NCBI GenBank assembly: GCA_017415995.1
Contig: JAFQDN010000003.1
Span: forward strand, 1 to 64,000
Length of the DNA stretch: 64,000 nt
Origin: Akkermansia sp.
GTDB lineage: Bacteria; Verrucomicrobiota; Verrucomicrobiia; Verrucomicrobiales; Akkermansiaceae
Direction: 5' to 3'
In this document: positions 29,739-38,495 of the stretch, in pieces
Layout of the letters: each line of letters starts with the position of its first letter
Position numbering within the stretch: the stretch's first letter is position 1
Position numbers and translations under genes: made by a program
The notes under the pieces: model-generated
The model's input: only the letters and a program-made list of their open reading frames with translations
Database searches by the model: none
Told to the model about the DNA's origin: nothing

Positions 29739-30269
29739 TTACTCAGCAGACGCATTTTCTTGCTCTGCACCACCATTTTCCTTGTCGACGTATGCCTGGA
29801 TGACGCGGGCGAGGGCGGAACCTGCACCGTTGATGGTACCAAGCAAGGTAGCAAGGAGCACCTCGCGGCTGGGCAAATCACCGAGAGCCTTGATTTTCTC
29901 GGGAGCAAGCTCAGCGCCGTCAAGAATACCTGCCTTGTAAGCAGCCTTCTTGGACTTTTTGGCGAAGTTGTTGATAGCCTTGGCAGCGGCGCATACGTCG
30001 CTGTCGCCCATCACATAAGCAGTCTGACCCTTGAGGGCAGCTGTAATGTCGGGCAAACCGGCGTCGGCGATAGCCTTAGCCATGAAGGTGTTCTTGGCAA
30101 CTACGCAAGAAGCACCGGCAGCAGCCAGGTCAGCGCGCAAACCCGTAAACTCGGGAACAGTCACACCGGTGTAATCGATTACCAGAAGGAAGGGTGAAGC
30201 ATTCACCTTGGCCTTGAGGTCATCGATGATGGTGGTCTTATCGGCGTTCACTTTCTTTTCAGTACTCAT
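29739..30269 (-). CDS. rplJ: Ribosomal protein uL10
   Basis: Base of the ribosomal stalk that anchors bL12 dimers, 176 residues. The N-terminal rRNA-binding domain includes SPFLLVIDYTGVTVPEFTGLRADL and AGASCVVAKNTFMAKAI; the C-terminal helix that binds bL12 is present (RVIQAYVDKENGGAEQ). It is 24 bp after rplA in the operon. Autogenous control by the L10-L12 complex is usual in bacteria but no leader is recognisable here. Confidence 0.97.
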   Translation of the reverse strand: MSTEKKVNADKTTIIDDLKAKVNASPFLLVIDYTGVTVPEFTGLRADLAAAGASCVVAKNTFMAKAIADAGLPDITAALKGQTAYVMGDSDVCAAAKAINNFAKKSKKAAYKAGILDGAELAPEKIKALGDLPSREVLLATLLGTINGAGSALARVIQAYVDKENGGAEQENASAE

Positions 30270-30293
30270 TGTTGTATCAGATGGTTCGATTTA

Positions 30294-30992
30294 TTACTTG
30301 GAGTACTCAACCGGAGACAGGGAGAGGCCCGGGTTCATGGAGCTGGACATCGTAGCGCCTGCAATGTAGGCACCCTTGGCACCGGACGGACGAGCCTTCA
30401 CAACGGCGTTGATGAGGGCGCGAGCGTTCTCCACAAGCTTCTCGTTATCGAAGGAGAGCTTACCGACAGCGGCAGAGATGTTGGCGTTCTTGTCAACCTT
30501 GAAGTCAACACGGCCGGCTTTCACCTCGCGAACAGCCTTGGCGGTGTCATCCGTCACAGTGCCGGTCTTGGGGTTGGGCATCAGGCCACGCGGACCGAGC
30601 ACACGGGCAATCTTACGCACCTGGGCCATGGCGTCCGGGGTGGCGATTGCGCTGTCAAAGTCGAGGTAGCCACCCTGAATCTCCTTGATGAGATCTTCCA
30701 GGCCTACCTTCTCGGCACCGGCTTCCAGAGCAGCGGCAGCAGCCTCACCCTGAGCAAAGACGATGACGCGAACATTCTTACCGGTGCCGTGGGGCAGAGA
30801 AACGGAACCACGGACCATCTGGTCAGACTTACGGGGATCCACCGTGAGGCGGAACGAAACTGTGACCGTCGGGTCAAATTTCGGAGCGGGGAAGCTCTTC
30901 ATGAGCTCCACGGCTTCATCGACAGCATAGTTCTTGGTGGAATCCACCAGCTTAGCTGCCTCATTGTAGCGCTTTGAGCGTTTTTTGGACAT
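30294..30992 (-). CDS. rplA: Ribosomal protein uL1
   Basis: Two-domain L1-stalk protein of 232 residues that helps release deacylated tRNA and often represses its own operon. Motifs: [34 protein letters not shown] near the start and the family signature around [15 protein letters not shown]. The start is set at [15 protein letters not shown] (30992); the frame continues upstream without support. The N-terminal K/R-rich segment is typical. Confidence 0.97.
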   Translation of the reverse strand: MSKKRSKRYNEAAKLVDSTKNYAVDEAVELMKSFPAPKFDPTVTVSFRLTVDPRKSDQMVRGSVSLPHGTGKNVRVIVFAQGEAAAAALEAGAEKVGLEDLIKEIQGGYLDFDSAIATPDAMAQVRKIARVLGPRGLMPNPKTGTVTDDTAKAVREVKAGRVDFKVDKNANISAAVGKLSFDNEKLVENARALINAVVKARPSGAKGAYIAGATMSSSMNPGLSLSPVEYSK

Positions 30993-31042
30993 AATAATTA
31001 GCAGTACGTTCGGGGTTAATATGTTCCCTCCTGCAGAAGGGG

Positions 31043-31471
31043 TTACATACCCTCTACCTCTACACCCATCTGGCGGGCCTGACCGGCAATAATGCGGCAA
31101 GCAGCCTCCGGATCCTTCGTGTTGAGGTCGGGCATCTTAGCGTTAACGATCTCCATCAGCTGAGCTTTGGTAAGCTTAGCAACCTTCTTCTTGTTCGGCT
31201 CACCGGAACCGGACTTGAGGCCGGCAGCCTTCTTGATGAGGTTAGCTGCCGGGGGCTGCTTGGTGATGAAGTCGAAGGACTTATCCTTGTAGACAGTGAT
31301 CACGACGGGAAGAACGTCACCGGCCTGCTTCTGAGTCTTAGCGTTGAACTCTTTGCAGAAGCCCATGATGTTCACACCGGCCTGACCAAGTGCAGGACCT
31401 ACGGGCGGCGAGGGATTCGCGGCACCGGCAGGAATCTGCAGTTTGATTACTTTTACTACTTCTTTTGCCAT
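31043..31471 (-). CDS. rplK: Ribosomal protein uL11
   Basis: 142-residue protein at the GTPase-associated centre. The N-terminal signature [36 protein letters not shown] contains the proline-rich helix bound by thiostrepton-class drugs. The C-terminal rRNA-binding domain ends with [23 protein letters not shown]. It lies between nusG and rplA, 76 bp and 50 bp away respectively, the usual order. Confidence 0.98.
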   Translation of the reverse strand: MAKEVVKVIKLQIPAGAANPSPPVGPALGQAGVNIMGFCKEFNAKTQKQAGDVLPVVITVYKDKSFDFITKQPPAANLIKKAAGLKSGSGEPNKKKVAKLTKAQLMEIVNAKMPDLNTKDPEAACRIIAGQARQMGVEVEGM

Positions 31472-31547
31472 GGTTTTGTTTGTTTTGGGTTACTGCCTCA
31501 GCCTGTCCCGGCAGGGATGCCTCAGCAGCGAAAATTGTCTATCTTAA

Positions 31548-32195
31548 TCAGTTGGAGGCGTTTTTGCCACGCTCTTCCTCAGGCACAAGCTGCACCTGCG
31601 TGTAGTCCAAGTCCAGCGGGTTGGAGCGCCCGAACATGGAAACACCTACACGGAGACGACCGCGCTCGGCATCCACCTCTTCCACAATACCGTGCTCACC
31701 CTGGAATGCACCTTCAAGAACCACAACCTCGTCCTTAACATTGAAGACGATCTTCTGGCGCGGTCCTTCGCTGCGGCGGGCAATCTCATTCATGAGTTCG
31801 CGTACATCCTTGGGAGACATGGGAAGGGGCTCTTTGTTGCGACCGCAAGCAAAGCTGATAACTCCGTCTACAGCCTGAATTTTATACCAGGCATCATTGT
31901 TGAGCGTGCCATCGGGGCGACGGAGGGCAAAGTTCAGGTACACATAGCCGGGGTAAAGCTTGCGATCCTGTACGTATTTCTTACCATTGCGCACCTCCTC
32001 AACCTTTTCAGTAGGCACAAGAGGCTCACTCTGCACGAGAGCCCCCATTTCTTCGTCTTCCTTGAAAAGACGCTTGAGATTATCTACGGCACGGCGCTCC
32101 TTGTTGGAGAGAACATGCAAAACGTACCACTGATCTTTGGCATCAGGGGTAACACGTGCGCGTGAGCTGTTTTTTCTTTCGTACGGGCGAGACAT
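31548..32195 (-). CDS. nusG: Transcription antitermination/termination factor NusG
   Basis: Binds RNA polymerase and links it to ribosomes or Rho. The 215 residues have the NGN domain (about 21-140, WYVLHVLSNKERRAVDNLKRL, YPGYVYLNFAL) and a C-terminal KOW domain (about 160-205, DEVVVLEGAFQGEHGIVEEVDAERGRLRV). An N-terminal basic extension of about 20 residues and an insert around residues 40-65 make it longer than the E. coli protein (181). It follows secE by 50 bp. Confidence 0.96.
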   Translation of the reverse strand: MSRPYERKNSSRARVTPDAKDQWYVLHVLSNKERRAVDNLKRLFKEDEEMGALVQSEPLVPTEKVEEVRNGKKYVQDRKLYPGYVYLNFALRRPDGTLNNDAWYKIQAVDGVISFACGRNKEPLPMSPKDVRELMNEIARRSEGPRQKIVFNVKDEVVVLEGAFQGEHGIVEEVDAERGRLRVGVSMFGRSNPLDLDYTQVQLVPEEERGKNASN

Positions 32196-32245
32196 ATTCA
32201 GCAGGAAAGGGTGTTATGAATGACTCCGGGGGAACTTTTACTTCT

Positions 32246-32473
32246 TCAGGAAAGCACACTGATGAGCGTTGTTACGACCTCGGCCATCACAAAGTCAAAG
32301 AAAGCTACATATCCACCCAGCAATACCATTGCTACAAGCACCATGAGGGTAGACGTCCATAACTCGCGGAATTTCTTAAAGCCTGTAACCTTCGGGTCAC
32401 TTTCCCAAGGCCAGGAGCACTTCTTGAGCTCACCTTTGATGTTGGAGATAAACTGGGAAATTTTGCGGAACAT
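32246..32473 (-). CDS. secE: Preprotein translocase subunit SecE
   Basis: Small 75-residue SecYEG subunit with one C-terminal membrane segment (about 43-68, LMVLVAMVLLGGYVAFFDFVM) and an amphipathic helix with the SecE motif ELKKCSWPWESDPKV. It occupies the usual site between tRNA-Trp and nusG. Confidence 0.95.
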   Translation of the reverse strand: MFRKISQFISNIKGELKKCSWPWESDPKVTGFKKFRELWTSTLMVLVAMVLLGGYVAFFDFVMAEVVTTLISVLS

Positions 32474-32524
32474 GTGTGTGCAGAGTTACGGTTATTTTTT
32501 GAGACAAAAAAAGAGGAAGGTCAA

Positions 32525-32597
32525 CAGGGTATGAGAGACTCGAACTCCCAACACGCGGTTTTGGAGACCGCTGCTCTACCAATTGAGCTAATACCCT
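32525..32597 (-). tRNA. trnW: tRNA-Trp (CCA)
   Basis: 73-nt cloverleaf on the minus strand: acceptor AGGGTAT/ATACCCT, D arm GCTC...GAGC, anticodon loop with CCA in CTCCAAA, T loop TTCGAGT, discriminator G. No CCA end is encoded. It lies between tuf and secE. Confidence 0.96.
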
Positions 32598-32624
32598 TTT
32601 ACCTTGCTCTGTTTTTGGCCTCCC

Positions 32625-32650
32625 GGGGGCGCCTGCGTTCAGGCGCCCCC
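32625..32650. other. Strong hairpin between tuf and tRNA-Trp
   Basis: GGGGGCGCCTG (32625-32635), loop CGTT, CAGGCGCCCCC (32640-32650): an 11-bp perfect stem. On the coding (minus) strand no T-run follows, so it may cap the tuf mRNA end or partly terminate before tRNA-Trp. Confidence 0.6.
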
Positions 32651-32722
32651 TTTTGGCTTTTGGTTCTTACCCTTGGTAGAAGGTGGGCAAAAACCGGATT
32701 GGAGTTAATTTGTTAAGGCTGA

Positions 32723-33904
32723 TTAGGCCTTGATGCTGGCAACCTTACCGGCGCCCACGGTGCGACCACCCTCACGGATAGCGAAGCGCATACCCTCCTC
32801 CATAGCAACGGGAGTGATGAGCTCAACAGTGATGGTTACGTTGTCACCGGGCATCACCATTTCAGTACCCTCGGGAAGAGTTACGGTACCGGTCACGTCC
32901 GTCGTACGGAAGTAGAACTGGGGACGATAGTTGTTGAAGAACGGGGTGTGACGGCCACCTTCTTCCTTAGTCAGCACGTAAACAGCTGCCTCGAACACGG
33001 TGTGAGGAGTCACGGAACCGGGCTTGGCGATAACCTGACCACGAACGATGTCTTCCTTCTTGATACCGCGAAGGAGCAGACCCACGTTGTCACCGGCCTC
33101 ACCCTTATCAAGGAGCTTGCGGAACATCTCGATGTCGGTCACAGAGGTCTTCTGCGTCTCGCGGATACCCACGATTTCAACTTCCTCCATCTTGTTGATG
33201 ATACCACGCTCGATACGACCGGTAGCCACAGTACCACGGCCGGAGATGGAGAACACGTCCTCCACGGGCATAAGGAAGGGCTTCTCAGTCGGACGCTCCG
33301 GAGTCGGGATGTACTCGTCAACGGCAGCCATGAGATCAAGAATCTTAGCGCTGTACTCCGGGTCACCCTCAAGAGCCTTAACAGCGGAACCCGTGATGAT
33401 GGGCAGGTCGTCGCCCGGGAACTCGTAAGAGGAAAGAAGCTCACGGATTTCCATCTCCACGAGCTCAGCGAGCTCAGGATCAGCAAGGTCCATCTTGTTC
33501 ATGAACACAACGATGTAGGGAACACCCACCTGACGAGCAAGCAGGATGTGCTCACGAGTCTGCGGCATGGGGCCGTCAGCAGCGGATACAACGAGGATAG
33601 CGCCGTCCATCTGGGCAGCACCGGTGATCATGTTCTTAACGTAGTCAGCGTGACCGGGGCATTCAACGTGAGCATAGTGACGATTCTCAGTCTCGTACTC
33701 AACGTGAGCGGTGGAAATGGTGATACCACGCTCGCGCTCCTCGGGAGCGCCGTCGATCTGATCATAAGCCTTGAATTCTGCCTTACCCTGCTCTGCAAGA
33801 ACCTTGGTAATTGCAGCAGTAAGAGAAGTCTTGCCATGGTCAACGTGACCGATTGTACCCACGTTCACGTGGGGCTTGGTGCGCTGGAATGATTCTTTGG
33901 CCAT
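32723..33904 (-). CDS. tuf: Elongation factor Tu
   Basis: GTPase of 393 residues that delivers aminoacyl-tRNA to the ribosome. G1 is GHVDHGKT (19-26), G2/G3 include RGITIST and DCPGHAD-like ECPGHADYV, and G4 is NKMD. Domains II and III follow at normal length. Flanked by tRNA-Thr and tRNA-Trp, as in many bacteria. Confidence 0.99.
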   Translation of the reverse strand: MAKESFQRTKPHVNVGTIGHVDHGKTSLTAAITKVLAEQGKAEFKAYDQIDGAPEERERGITISTAHVEYETENRHYAHVECPGHADYVKNMITGAAQMDGAILVVSAADGPMPQTREHILLARQVGVPYIVVFMNKMDLADPELAELVEMEIRELLSSYEFPGDDLPIITGSAVKALEGDPEYSAKILDLMAAVDEYIPTPERPTEKPFLMPVEDVFSISGRGTVATGRIERGIINKMEEVEIVGIRETQKTSVTDIEMFRKLLDKGEAGDNVGLLLRGIKKEDIVRGQVIAKPGSVTPHTVFEAAVYVLTKEEGGRHTPFFNNYRPQFYFRTTDVTGTVTLPEGTEMVMPGDNVTITVELITPVAMEEGMRFAIREGGRTVGAGKVASIKA

Positions 33905-33955
33905 AATGAAATATTGATTAGTTTGGGCTGCTTATTCTTGCATGAGCCGGAAACA

Positions 33956-34027
<72 letters not shown>

Positions 34028-34073
34028 GTTTTGGCTCTTGATGTCCCCTTGCGAGGGAACGTAAAGCGAGGAC

Positions 34074-34102
34074 AGTTTACTCTTTTTTGAAACAGATGTC
34101 AA
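34074..34102 (-). promoter_or_regulatory. Promoter of the tRNA-Thr/tuf/secE-nusG block
   Basis: On the minus strand TTGACA (34097-34102), 17-bp spacer, TAAACT (34074-34079), about 40 bp before the tRNA-Thr 5' end after the transcription start. Nothing else like it is seen before rplK. Confidence 0.7.
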
Positions 34103-34224
34103 TCACAATTTCATATTTTTTTCATTTTTTTATATTTTTCTTCACAATATATTGATTATCAGATACCCTAAATTTTAGATTTTTTTATTGAAAAATGGAA
34201 AAGGTAGGTTCAAAGTAGGCACGT

Positions 34225-34704
34225 ATGAAGAAAATCGCACTTACAAGCGTAGTAATGCTGAGCGGCGCAGCCGCATTCAGCGCAGAAGCCCCGGCCGACA
34301 ATCAGACAAAGCCAGCCAACTGCCCCGCAGCATGCTGTGAGCAAGCAAAAGGCGGCGATGACAACTGTGATTGCTGGGTGGACATGGAAACCATAACCAT
34401 CGAAGCCGCAAACGGGAACCCGATTGCGCAGTACGTTATAGCTTGGGTAACCGAGAACGGCACCGATGAGACAAGCGCCGACCCTGACAAGGCTAAGGAA
34501 ATGTACACCAAGGCACTGCCCGGGTTGGAAAAAGCAGCTGAGGCAGGGGATCCGGCAGCCTGCTGCGCACTTGCCAAGATGTACGCAGACGGCAAGGGCG
34601 TAGAAAAGAACCCGGAAAAAGCCAAGGAGCTGATGGAACGCTGCCAAAAGCTCATGGAGGCCAAAAAGGCACAGAAAGCTGCCGAAAACAGCGACAACAA
34701 GTAA
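34225..34704 (+). CDS. Secreted Sel1-repeat-like protein
   Basis: 159-residue exported protein. The signal peptide (MKKIALTSVVMLSGAAAFSA) is followed by a Cys-rich stretch (CPAACCEQ, CDCW). The C-terminal half has one good Sel1-like TPR unit (about 113-148: AAEAGDPAACCALAKMYADGKGVEKN...KAKELMERC) and a weaker one at about 65-100. Sel1 repeats mediate protein contacts. The role is unknown. The A+T-rich upstream region (34103-34224) probably holds its promoter; a hairpin follows the gene. Confidence 0.75.
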   Translation: MKKIALTSVVMLSGAAAFSAEAPADNQTKPANCPAACCEQAKGGDDNCDCWVDMETITIEAANGNPIAQYVIAWVTENGTDETSADPDKAKEMYTKALPGLEKAAEAGDPAACCALAKMYADGKGVEKNPEKAKELMERCQKLMEAKKAQKAAENSDNK

Positions 34705-34736
34705 CAATACGCAGGCTCACACATCATGAGCTTTCC

Positions 34737-34759
34737 GCACCGTCCTCACCGGACGGTGC
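34737..34759 (+). terminator. Hairpin after the Sel1-like gene
   Basis: GCACCGTCC (34737-34745), loop TCACC, GGACGGTGC (34751-34759), followed by GTTTGCT. It sits between convergent genes. Confidence 0.6.
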
Positions 34760-34768
34760 GTTTGCTAT

Positions 34769-35533
34769 TCAATACAAAACCTGTTTCAGGTACAAGCCCT
34801 CCGCAGGAGCGCAAAACCGTGTTTTCTCCCCCTCACAGCAATCCAGCATGGCAGCGAGTTGCGGGAGCGGCATTTTACCCATCGCCACTCTGTGCGCCGT
34901 ACCGACCAACATGCGCACCATACGGTACATGAAACCGTTACCGTAAAAGCGCAGACGTAACATATCGCCCCCCTGCTCTTCTTGCACTGTTGCAGAGTAA
35001 ATGGTGCGCACATAAAAATCGGCCGGCGGCACCTCCGGCTCATTACCTCGCTTGGCAGCAAAACGGCGGAAATCATGAGTTCCCTCATACACCGCCAACG
35101 CAGCACGCAACGGCTCGACAGACACTCCACCGGGACAATGCCAACACCTGTTTTGCCGGAACGGACTGAGCACAGCAGCCGTACATATCAGGTATTCATA
35201 AACCTTACCGCGGGCATTAAAACGCGCATGAAAATCACCGCTAACCGGTTCTGCGTCTAAAATGCGGATACTCCCCGGCAGATGCGCATTCAACGCTGCA
35301 ACCCAATTCTGCACACTCATGCGGCAGGCGTCCGGCACATCTGCATGAAAACACTGAGCATGTGCATGAACGCCGGAATCCGTTCTGCCCGAGGCCGCTA
35401 TCCGCAGCGGCTCTTTCAGAATTGAGCAAAACGCGCGCTCTATCTCATCCTGAATAGCCATGCCACAGGCTTGGCTTTGCCACCCTCGCCAAGGGGTGCC
35501 ATCATACGCGCAAGTAAAGAGAATTCGAGCCAT
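34769..35533 (-). CDS. truA: tRNA pseudouridine(38-40) synthase TruA
   Basis: Isomerises uridines 38-40 in the tRNA anticodon arm. The 254 residues carry the catalytic Asp52 in ASGRTDSGVHAHAQ. Further TruA marks are YDGTPWRGWQSQ near the start, FHARFNARGKVYEYLI and GNGFMYRMVRMLVG near the end. The start at 35533 (MARILFTCAYDG) is preferred because the family begins there. It follows the acidic lipoprotein gene by 89 bp with a hairpin between them. Confidence 0.95.
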   Translation of the reverse strand: MARILFTCAYDGTPWRGWQSQACGMAIQDEIERAFCSILKEPLRIAASGRTDSGVHAHAQCFHADVPDACRMSVQNWVAALNAHLPGSIRILDAEPVSGDFHARFNARGKVYEYLICTAAVLSPFRQNRCWHCPGGVSVEPLRAALAVYEGTHDFRRFAAKRGNEPEVPPADFYVRTIYSATVQEEQGGDMLRLRFYGNGFMYRMVRMLVGTAHRVAMGKMPLPQLAAMLDCCEGEKTRFCAPAEGLYLKQVLY

Positions 35534-35563
35534 TTTGCTTTCTTGTTCAGTCGGAATATCAAG

Positions 35564-35597
35564 GGAGCCGCAAGCACCGGAATGGTGTTGCGGCTCC
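35564..35597 (-). terminator. Hairpin between the acidic lipoprotein gene and truA
   Basis: GGAGCCGCAAGCACC (35564-35578) pairs with GGTGTTGCGGCTCC (35584-35597) with one bulge. The minus-strand continuation is CTTGATATT, only weakly T-rich. Confidence 0.6.
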
Positions 35598-35622
35598 AGA
35601 AGTTGCACAGCCTCCGGTACGA

Positions 35623-36660
35623 TTAAAGACCGAGGTCAAAGTCAGAACCATCGGAGAAGTCATCCAGGCTATCATCGCCGGAGTCCTCAGCGGCAGGCTC
35701 CTCATCATCGGAGGAATCATCAGCAGCGGGTTCCTCACCATCGGAAGAATCGTCAGCAGCGGGCTCCTCATCATCGGAAGAATCGTCAGCAGCGGGTTCC
35801 TCACCATCGGAAGAATCATCAGCAGCGGGCTCCTCATCATCGGAAGAATCGTCAGCAGCGGGTTCCTCACCATCGGAAGAATCGTCAGCAGCGGGTTCCT
35901 CACCATCGGAAGAATCGTCAGCAGGGGGTTCCTCACCATCGGAAGAATCGTCAGCAGCGGGTTCCTCACCATCGGAAGAATCTCCGGCAGCGTCCTCAGC
36001 CGGAGCAGCGGACTCCGCTGCAGCCGGAGCAGTATACTCAGGAGTAGCAATCACATCAGCCTCACCATCAAACACAAAGAGAGAAGAGTTCGCCTCTTCG
36101 CGAATTCCCAATGCATTCTTCAAATCCACGCTACCGAAGCAGGGTTCAAAATTGCATACGGTATTATTGGCGTCACCGTCAAAGTTTGTATTCTTCTTCT
36201 TAAAGGTTGCAATATACTCCTCGCCCAACTTCAACTCGGAAGCAGCTTGTGCGGACTTGGTAGCGCCCTTGGCACCGACGGCACGCTTCAAACGTTCTTC
36301 ATCAATCTCACCATCGTGAGACAAGGACGGATAACTGGCGGTAACACGGGCAATCTGCTCGGCCAAAGCATCGAGAGCCTCCACATACTCCTTCTCCGGA
36401 GCGCCTTCCGAAGTACCGACACTACGCAACAGCGCGGTGCTATTAAGCGCACTGGGACGCCCGGCAGCACGCTGCCAGCGCTTCATGAGCGCCTCTACAC
36501 GAGGAGCCGCAGCCTGAGCTGAATCATAGTCTGTAACTTTCTGAAGAACGGAAGTGAGCTCCTGAACGAGCTGAGTACATGACATCTCTTCTTTCTGGCA
36601 GGAGCTGAGAGCGCACACTGCCACAAGAGCACTTGTCGGTATGAGGAAAATCTGTTTCAT
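35623..36660 (-). CDS. Lipoprotein with acidic 11-residue tandem repeats
   Basis: Probable outer-membrane or periplasmic lipoprotein of 345 residues, unknown role. The start at 36660 gives a signal peptide with lipobox LSSC (Cys about 21). Residues about 25-200 form a helical domain without recognised family. The C-terminal third consists of nine copies of DDSSDGEEPAA (D/G and P/A variants), extremely acidic and probably disordered; calcium or cation binding is possible. The protein ends SDGSDFDLGL. A promoter TTGACA-17-TAATTT precedes it. Confidence 0.8.
   Translation of the reverse strand: MKQIFLIPTSALVAVCALSSCQKEEMSCTQLVQELTSVLQKVTDYDSAQAAAPRVEALMKRWQRAAGRPSALNSTALLRSVGTSEGAPEKEYVEALDALAEQIARVTASYPSLSHDGEIDEERLKRAVGAKGATKSAQAASELKLGEEYIATFKKKNTNFDGDANNTVCNFEPCFGSVDLKNALGIREEANSSLFVFDGEADVIATPEYTAPAAAESAAPAEDAAGDSSDGEEPAADDSSDGEEPPADDSSDGEEPAADDSSDGEEPAADDSSDDEEPAADDSSDGEEPAADDSSDDEEPAADDSSDGEEPAADDSSDDEEPAAEDSGDDSLDDFSDGSDFDLGL
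35690..35985. repeat. Coding minisatellite, about nine 33-bp units
   Basis: Tandem 33-bp units encoding DDSSD[GD]EEP[AP]A. From the N-terminal side the variable residue reads G G G G D G D G D, so the last six units form three 66-bp pairs. Unit number could change by slippage or recombination. Confidence 0.9.
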
Positions 36661-36686
36661 GGAGGAATAAGATATGCTACATTTCA

Positions 36687-36715
36687 AAATTAGCAGGAAT
36701 TACACGCGGTGTCAA
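36687..36715 (-). promoter_or_regulatory. Promoter of the acidic lipoprotein gene
   Basis: On the minus strand TTGACA (36710-36715), 17-bp spacer, TAATTT (36687-36692), giving a leader of about 20 nt before the ATG at 36660. Confidence 0.65.
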
Positions 36716-36870
36716 GGTAAAGTGTGCTGTTTGGCAAAAAAAATGAGAGATTAGGGGCAGATAATCGGCAATTCCGGGTAAAATTACTCTAAACGCCCCT
36801 GATTTAAGCCTGATTTCATTACTTTTCGATGAGCAAGCAGAACAGTTCACCATAGCCACGTTCACTTCCG

Positions 36871-37356
36871 TCATGCAGTGGGCGGATTCGGTAAAATTCC
36901 GGTATAAATTCCCGGTTCCGAGTTTTCAATAACGGTTGCCCCCACCCAGCGGGAGTACAAATCCACCGGGCCGGCACCACCGATAATGGCATAAGCATAA
37001 CCCAAATGGCGCATTTGCTCCAAGGCTGTGACAAACAAAGCCTTGCCAATGCCGCCACCACGCGCAGCCTCACTCACCCCCATGGGGCCGATGAAACCGC
37101 GAGCCGTGGCATCCACACACACGAAGCCTAAAATTTGAGAATCACGGGTTGCAATAAAGCACCCGGAAGGCGAGTGAGCCATAGCCACCCGGCACTCACA
37201 AACCCAGCGCATACTGAAATGGCGACCGACCCAATCCTCCAAGGTGTGCGACTCAAAGGGGTTACAGCGGCGAATCACCACACCGTTTTCCGCCAGCGCC
37301 GCGCGCATGGGCGCTGCATCCGGCAGCTGAAACAGCCGCACCAACATGTCTTGCAT
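36871..37356 (-). CDS. GNAT-family N-acetyltransferase
   Basis: Acetyl-CoA-dependent acetyltransferase of 161 residues, substrate unknown. The acetyl-CoA loop is in FIGPMGVSEAARGGGIGKAL (about 98-117; R/Q-x-x-G-x-G/A signature as RGGGIGKA). The motif-B region YAYAIIGGAGPVDLYSRWVGA follows. The start at 37356 is supported by AAGGAAG about 10 nt upstream, a good Shine-Dalgarno for this window. It follows the five-gene envelope operon but a terminator separates them. Confidence 0.88.
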   Translation of the reverse strand: MQDMLVRLFQLPDAAPMRAALAENGVVIRRCNPFESHTLEDWVGRHFSMRWVCECRVAMAHSPSGCFIATRDSQILGFVCVDATARGFIGPMGVSEAARGGGIGKALFVTALEQMRHLGYAYAIIGGAGPVDLYSRWVGATVIENSEPGIYTGILPNPPTA

Positions 37357-37384
37357 AATGATTAACTTCCTTTCTGAAAAAAAT

Positions 37385-37417
37385 AGGCGGAGAGCCACAT
37401 CACATGACCCCCCGCCT
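37385..37417 (-). terminator. Terminator of the ExbB/ExbD/TPR operon
   Basis: AGGCGG (37385-37390) and CCGCCT (37412-37417) form the stem base around a 21-nt loop. On the minus strand a run of seven T follows. Confidence 0.65.
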
Positions 37418-37433
37418 GTATTAAAATGAGAGC

Positions 37434-38465
37434 TTACTTCTTCTTAGACTTTGTGTTCTGGAAGAGAGCGGCAGCCTTGTTAATAATGGAAGACTTCTCC
37501 GGCTCAACACCGTACACGTTGATAAGCATGTAAGCGAGAATGACGGCATCCTGGAAGTTCTGAGAAGCCTTTTTGAACTTCTCGGGCGTCGGGTGGCCGA
37601 AATTCTTAACCTCCTTCTGGACACCGGGCATACCCCACAGCAAAGCCTGAGCACGCTTCAGGCCCTCAACGGGGAGCTCCATCTGAGCACCATGAGAGCT
37701 GATACCGGCGCGGCAATAGCAGTCGATAGCCTTACTGGCAGCCTTTGCGTTGGCGTCCGTAATCGTATACCCGCTGCGCTCCTCGGCCGGGACTCCGTTC
37801 TCGTAAGCTACACCGATGGCAAACTGCAGCCAGCCGTAAAGCTTCGGTGTAACGGCTTTCTTGAGCTCACCGTTGGACAACAGGGAATTGACGGATTCTT
37901 CCACCTTTGCACCGGTATTCTTGGAGGCAGCAGCCAGCACCTTAGCAGTTGCAATGAGCACTTGGTCCTGCTTAGTGAGCAACTTCTTCATATCCTCCGG
38001 GAAGGATTCCGCTGCCTGCTTTGCTGCAGCAAAGTCCATCATACGGATGGCGCACTCCACCTCCATGCGGAATGCCTGCAAGTACGGCCCCTCCGGCAAG
38101 CCTCGCCAGTTTTCAAGGGACTTACGGGCAGCTGCCAGCTTCGGCAAAGCCTCAGCAAAGCTCTCAGCGGCATACAGCTTCTTGGCCTCTATCAAGTTCG
38201 GCGGCGTAAGCACATAGAAGGTTGAGAAGTGTTTCTCAATGGCCACATCAGCCGTAGTATCCACGTCCTTCTGGTACGTGTAGTAACCGGCTTTTGTGGA
38301 GGCCACGATATCCAACTCCTGCATCTTAGCACGAGCTTTCTCACCATCCTTGGCCTTGCGAACAACTCTGGCCTTAAGGGAGGGTTTCTTCTCCTGAGCC
38401 TCAGCTTGGATCGAGAACCCGACCATCGCGGCTAATCCGACAGCTAATACATTACTGATTTTCAT
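37434..38465 (-). CDS. Secreted protein of the ExbB/ExbD/TPR operon, unknown function
   Basis: 343-residue exported protein with a signal peptide (cut near AEAQ, residue 24). A Lys-rich start is followed by helical segments that resemble TPR spacing (AKKLYAAESFAEALPKLAAARKSL, about residues 90-115) but no full repeat is certain. It ends NTKSKKK. It is the last gene of the operon, 30 bp after the large TPR gene, so it probably acts with it in the periplasm. Confidence 0.7.
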   Translation of the reverse strand: MKISNVLAVGLAAMVGFSIQAEAQEKKPSLKARVVRKAKDGEKARAKMQELDIVASTKAGYYTYQKDVDTTADVAIEKHFSTFYVLTPPNLIEAKKLYAAESFAEALPKLAAARKSLENWRGLPEGPYLQAFRMEVECAIRMMDFAAAKQAAESFPEDMKKLLTKQDQVLIATAKVLAAASKNTGAKVEESVNSLLSNGELKKAVTPKLYGWLQFAIGVAYENGVPAEERSGYTITDANAKAASKAIDCYCRAGISSHGAQMELPVEGLKRAQALLWGMPGVQKEVKNFGHPTPEKFKKASQNFQDAVILAYMLINVYGVEPEKSSIINKAAALFQNTKSKKK

Positions 38466-38495
38466 GTGATGTAAAGTTTGGTTCAGGGTTAATGA

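Noticed and set aside
32525..32597. Functional link of the tRNA-Trp to the HipT toxin because HipT phosphorylates TrpS in E. coli
   Set aside because: The gene is in its standard tuf-secE location 18 kb away, so co-occurrence is chance.
34028..34224. Possible rRNA or additional tRNA next to tRNA-Thr
   Set aside because: Only A+T-rich promoter-like sequence is present; no cloverleaf or rRNA motif.
35690..35985. CRISPR-like array
   Set aside because: The 33-bp units are contiguous with no unique spacers and lie in frame within a lipoprotein gene.
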